Source: JBEIUO01 sp964549785 (lineage in GTDB: Bacteria > Planctomycetota > Phycisphaerae > Phycisphaerales > UBA1924). Taken from it: a stretch of DNA of 8,288 bases. Positions 5,523 to 8,288 of this stretch are shown piece by piece. Position numbers and translations under genes: made by a program. Below the pieces are notes generated by a model, which saw only the letters and a program-made list of their open reading frames with translations, searched no databases and had not been told where the DNA came from. Positions within the stretch are counted from its first letter, which is position 1, and each line of letters opens with the position of its first letter. Location of the stretch: assembly GCA_964549785.1 (NCBI GenBank), contig CAZJXA010000146.1, positions 1 through 8,288 on the forward strand, given 5' to 3'.

Positions 5523-8270
5523 TCATCGCTCCAAGTTCCGCTGCAACTCGCGGAGGGCATCGAAGGCCTGCATGGGCGTCATGCCGTCGAGCTTGAGCTC
5601 GCGCAGCGCGTTGACGGCCGGGTGGGGCGTAAACTCGGTGAAGAGGGAGAGTTGTGCCGCGGCTTTGATGTTCTGGGTTTGGGGCTTGCGGACGGGGATG
5701 GTGTTGGCCGTGCCCTCTGCTGCGGACTCTCGCGTGTGGACTTGCAGCGTTGAGAGGACGTCGCGGCCTCGGGTGACGACGGATTGGGGAATGCCCGCGA
5801 GCCTTGCGACGTGCAACCCATAGGACTGATCGGAGCGGCCGGGGAGGATTCGGTGAAGGAAGACGATCTGCGCGTGGGCATCGCCCGGGGGCCACTCGCG
5901 GACGACCACGTGCAGGTTGCGGATGCGGTCGGGGAAGCGTTCTTCGAGCTCGGTGAGTTCGTGGTAGTGCGTGGCGAAGAGCGTTCGGGGTCCGAGGGGT
6001 TCCGGCGGCTTGGCCGCCAAGTGTTCGACGATGGCCCACGCGAGGGAGAGCCCGTCGAGGGTGCTGGTGCCCCGGCCGACTTCATCGAGCACAACCAAGC
6101 TGCGCGGCGAGAAATGGTTCAAGATGTTTGCGGTCTCGATCATCTCGACCATGAAGGTCGATTGGCCGGCGTGCAGGGCGTCGTCGGCGCCCAAGCGGGT
6201 AAAGATGCGGTCGATGACGCCGATGGTGGCCGAAGTTGCGGGAACGTAGCTGCCCGCATGGGCCAAAACCGCGATGAGCGCGGCTTGGCGGATAAAGGTG
6301 CTCTTGCCCGCCATGTTGGGGCCGGTGATGAGCGCGAAGGGCGGAGCGGCAACGTCGCCATCGGTGGTGGCCAGCACCAGGTCGTTGGGGACGAACGAAT
6401 CGCCGAGCGATTCATCGAGCACGGGGTGCCGACCGGCGCGGATGTCGAGGACTGAGTTGGAGGTGATGGTCGGACGGATCCAGTTTCGGGTTACGGCGTT
6501 GTCGGCGAAAGTAAGCACGGCATCGAGGTTGGCGACCGCCTCGCCGTAGCGGTGAATCGCATCGATGATGGAGACCACTTTGCTGCAGAGCGCGGCAAAG
6601 AGCTGGCGTTCGCGCTCGACCGCGCGTGACTCGGCCGACATCACCTTGCGTTCGAACTCCGCGAGGTCGGGCGTGGTGAATCGCTCGGCGTTCTTCAGCG
6701 TCTGCCGCCGGACGAGTTCGGGCGGTGCGGTCTTGGCTTGCGCGGTCGGGAGTTCGATGAAGTAGCCGCTGACCCGATTGAAGCCGACCTTGAGGCCGGG
6801 GACGTGGTGCTTGTCCATCAACTCCTGCTGATAGCGGGCGATCCACTCACCACTGTCGCGCTGCAGCAACCGGCTTTCGTCGAGTTCGGCATCGAGCCCG
6901 TCGCGGAAGACGCCGCCATCGCGGGCGTGGGCGGGGGGCGAATCGATGATCGCCGCGGAAATCTCTGCCGCGATCGGTTCGACGGTGGACACCAGTTGTT
7001 CGATGGCCTCGCATTCGACGCGGTGCGGCGAGGAAGGAGCGAGGAGGTTCGCGATTGCCGGAGCGCGTCCAAGCGAGTCGGCCAAGCCGAGCAAGTCTCG
7101 GGGCGTGGCGCGGTCGAGCGAGAGTCGACCCGCGATGCGGGAGACATCTTGCACACCGCCGAGTTGGTCACGGAGCGCACCGGCGAGGGAGCGGTCGTCC
7201 ACGAGTGCGGCCACGGCGGCTTGGCGTTCGACGATTGCGGCTTCTTCACCGAGGGGGCGTAGCAACCAATCGCGGAGTAGCCGACGGCCCATCTGGGTGC
7301 GGCAAGCGGTTTTCCCTGCACGGAAGAGGCCCAAGAGCGATCCTTCTTCGCTGTTGCCCCGAATTGTGCGTTCGATCTCGAGTGAGCGAAGACTGACGGC
7401 ATCGAGGACGCACGCGGCGGCGTCTCGCTCGCGGATGGGGGCCCGGAGATGGCCGAGCGAGGCGCGGAGGGCGAGGCCGCTGGCGGTGTTGCCGTCGGGT
7501 TGTGCGGCTGGCGCGGCGGTCTGGGTTTCGATGAGATATGCGAGGAGGGCACCGGCGGCGGGGAGGGCGGGGTCGGTCTCGGCGAGGCCGAAGCCGGCGA
7601 GCGTGGTGACCCCGAAGTGTTTGCGGAGGGTCTCGAGCGATTCGGCGGTGCGGAATTGCCAAGTGGGACGGGGGACTGTGGAGAGCGTGACGCCGGAAAC
7701 GGTGGAGCGGACGCGGGGCGGCGCGTGGCCGTTCATGTGGTCGGCGTAGAGGAGTTCTTTGACGCCCCGGCGGATGAGTTCGTCGCGGAGGTGCGACTGG
7801 GAGCCGTCGGCGAGGAAGAAGCCTCCTGTGGAGAGGTCGATGACGGCGAGGCCGCCGGGGGAATCGTCGCCGGATTCGCTGAAGGCGACTGCGGCGATGG
7901 TGGCGAGGCCGTCGCGTTCCAAGAGGGTTTCGTCGACGAGGGTGCCGGGCGTGATGACGCGGGTGACGCCACGCTGGACGAGACCTTTGGCTTTGGAGGC
8001 GTCTTCGAGCTGTTCGCAGACGGCGACTCGGAAGCCCGCGGCGATGAGTTTGCGAAGATAGTTGTCGAGTTGGTGGTAGGGCATCCCGGCCATGGGGATG
8101 CCGGCGGTTCGCTGGGTGAGGGTGAGGCCGATGGCTTTGGAAACGTTGACGGCGTCGTCGTCGAACATCTCGTAGAAATCACCGATGCGAAAGAGCAGGA
8201 CGCAATCCGGGTGCTGGCGCTTGAAGCGGGCGTGTTGCTGCATCGCGGGGGTGTCGCGGGGGTCGGGCAT
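5523..8270 (-). CDS. mutS: DNA mismatch repair protein MutS
   Basis: The 915-residue MutS (MutS1 type) binds mismatches and small loops in newly replicated DNA and recruits MutL. The mismatch-reading Phe-x-Glu is in GDFYEMF (F32, E34). The core follows in order: mismatch domain about 1-118, connector about 125-250, lever and clamp about 270-600 with LKVGFNRVSGYFIEL (493-507) and RRQTLKNAERF (521-531). The ATPase domain spans about 605-840, with Walker A TGPNMAGKST (649-658), signature STFMVEM (704-710), Walker B VVLDEVGRGTS (726-736) and THYHEL (767-772). QLSLF (873-877) is a good sliding-clamp binding motif, and the end (about 885-913) matches the usual C-terminal dimer/tetramer helix region. 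At 915 residues it is longer than E. coli MutS (853). An Ala-rich stretch near 250-270 accounts for part of this. The start fits the family, with TPAMQQ about 7 residues in; the frame is open upstream to the window edge, but no better start is visible. There is no Shine-Dalgarno in the 18 bases shown. mutL is not in the window. All catalytic motifs are intact. Confidence 0.98.
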   Translation of the reverse strand: MPDPRDTPAMQQHARFKRQHPDCVLLFRIGDFYEMFDDDAVNVSKAIGLTLTQRTAGIPMAGMPYHQLDNYLRKLIAAGFRVAVCEQLEDASKAKGLVQRGVTRVITPGTLVDETLLERDGLATIAAVAFSESGDDSPGGLAVIDLSTGGFFLADGSQSHLRDELIRRGVKELLYADHMNGHAPPRVRSTVSGVTLSTVPRPTWQFRTAESLETLRKHFGVTTLAGFGLAETDPALPAAGALLAYLIETQTAAPAAQPDGNTASGLALRASLGHLRAPIRERDAAACVLDAVSLRSLEIERTIRGNSEEGSLLGLFRAGKTACRTQMGRRLLRDWLLRPLGEEAAIVERQAAVAALVDDRSLAGALRDQLGGVQDVSRIAGRLSLDRATPRDLLGLADSLGRAPAIANLLAPSSPHRVECEAIEQLVSTVEPIAAEISAAIIDSPPAHARDGGVFRDGLDAELDESRLLQRDSGEWIARYQQELMDKHHVPGLKVGFNRVSGYFIELPTAQAKTAPPELVRRQTLKNAERFTTPDLAEFERKVMSAESRAVERERQLFAALCSKVVSIIDAIHRYGEAVANLDAVLTFADNAVTRNWIRPTITSNSVLDIRAGRHPVLDESLGDSFVPNDLVLATTDGDVAAPPFALITGPNMAGKSTFIRQAALIAVLAHAGSYVPATSATIGVIDRIFTRLGADDALHAGQSTFMVEMIETANILNHFSPRSLVVLDEVGRGTSTLDGLSLAWAIVEHLAAKPPEPLGPRTLFATHYHELTELEERFPDRIRNLHVVVREWPPGDAHAQIVFLHRILPGRSDQSYGLHVARLAGIPQSVVTRGRDVLSTLQVHTRESAAEGTANTIPVRKPQTQNIKAAAQLSLFTEFTPHPAVNALRELKLDGMTPMQAFDALRELQRNLER

Positions 8271-8288
8271 GAGCGGGAACCGTAGAGG

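Noticed and set aside
5468..5560. Extended N terminus of the channel starting inside mutS
   Set aside because: The extra 31 residues are polar with no family resemblance and would overlap the mutS end. The ATG at 5465-5467 places a basic, short N terminus before helix 1, as in known two-TM channels.
7449..8285. Plus-strand open frame opposite the mutS 5' region
   Set aside because: It is a Gly/Glu-rich shadow. The opposite strand encodes the conserved MutS mismatch-recognition and connector domains.
1..8288. CRISPR array, tRNA or rRNA gene, phage or defence genes
   Set aside because: I saw no regularly spaced direct repeats, cloverleaf, rRNA-like segments or defence-type domains on either strand.

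Overview
The window looks like ordinary chromosome from a GC-rich bacterium. Coding is dense, and the three recognisable housekeeping or transport genes all lie on the minus strand. A Planctomycetota host, perhaps Phycisphaerae-like, is my inference. It rests on the Ig-like plus aromatic tandem-repeat surface protein, the permease fused to a universal-stress domain, and the lack of Shine-Dalgarno motifs before all three minus-strand starts. No rRNA or other phylogenetic marker is present to settle it.

Layout. Positions 1-1139 (+) hold the 3' end of a large, probably exported repeat protein: the tail of an Ig-like domain followed by three roughly 118-120-residue repeats. Right behind its stop codon, on the minus strand, is a decayed fragment of an IS630-type DDE transposase (about 1140-1332) with an in-frame stop and a frameshift. 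Then comes a gene-free GC-rich stretch to 1739 with a few weak hairpins.

From 8270 down to 1740 three minus-strand genes run head to tail: mutS (8270-5523), a two-TM potassium channel with two RCK units (5467-3779), and an APC-family permease with a C-terminal UspA-like domain (3623-1740). The spacers are 55 and 155 bases, with no convincing terminator or promoter in either. Co-transcription of mutS and the channel is therefore plausible. The permease is either the third gene of the same unit or has its own promoter in the 155-base spacer.

Functionally, MutS recognises DNA mismatches. The other two genes are membrane proteins that pair a transport module with a cytosolic ligand- or nucleotide-sensing module (RCK, USP). 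I see no functional link between repair and transport beyond position. No mutL, CRISPR array, tRNA, defence system or intact mobile element is visible. I did not find a convincing undescribed system. The points most worth a second look are the asymmetric tandem-RCK channel, the altered USP nucleotide loop on the permease, the repeat protein, and the transposon relic at the convergent boundary.
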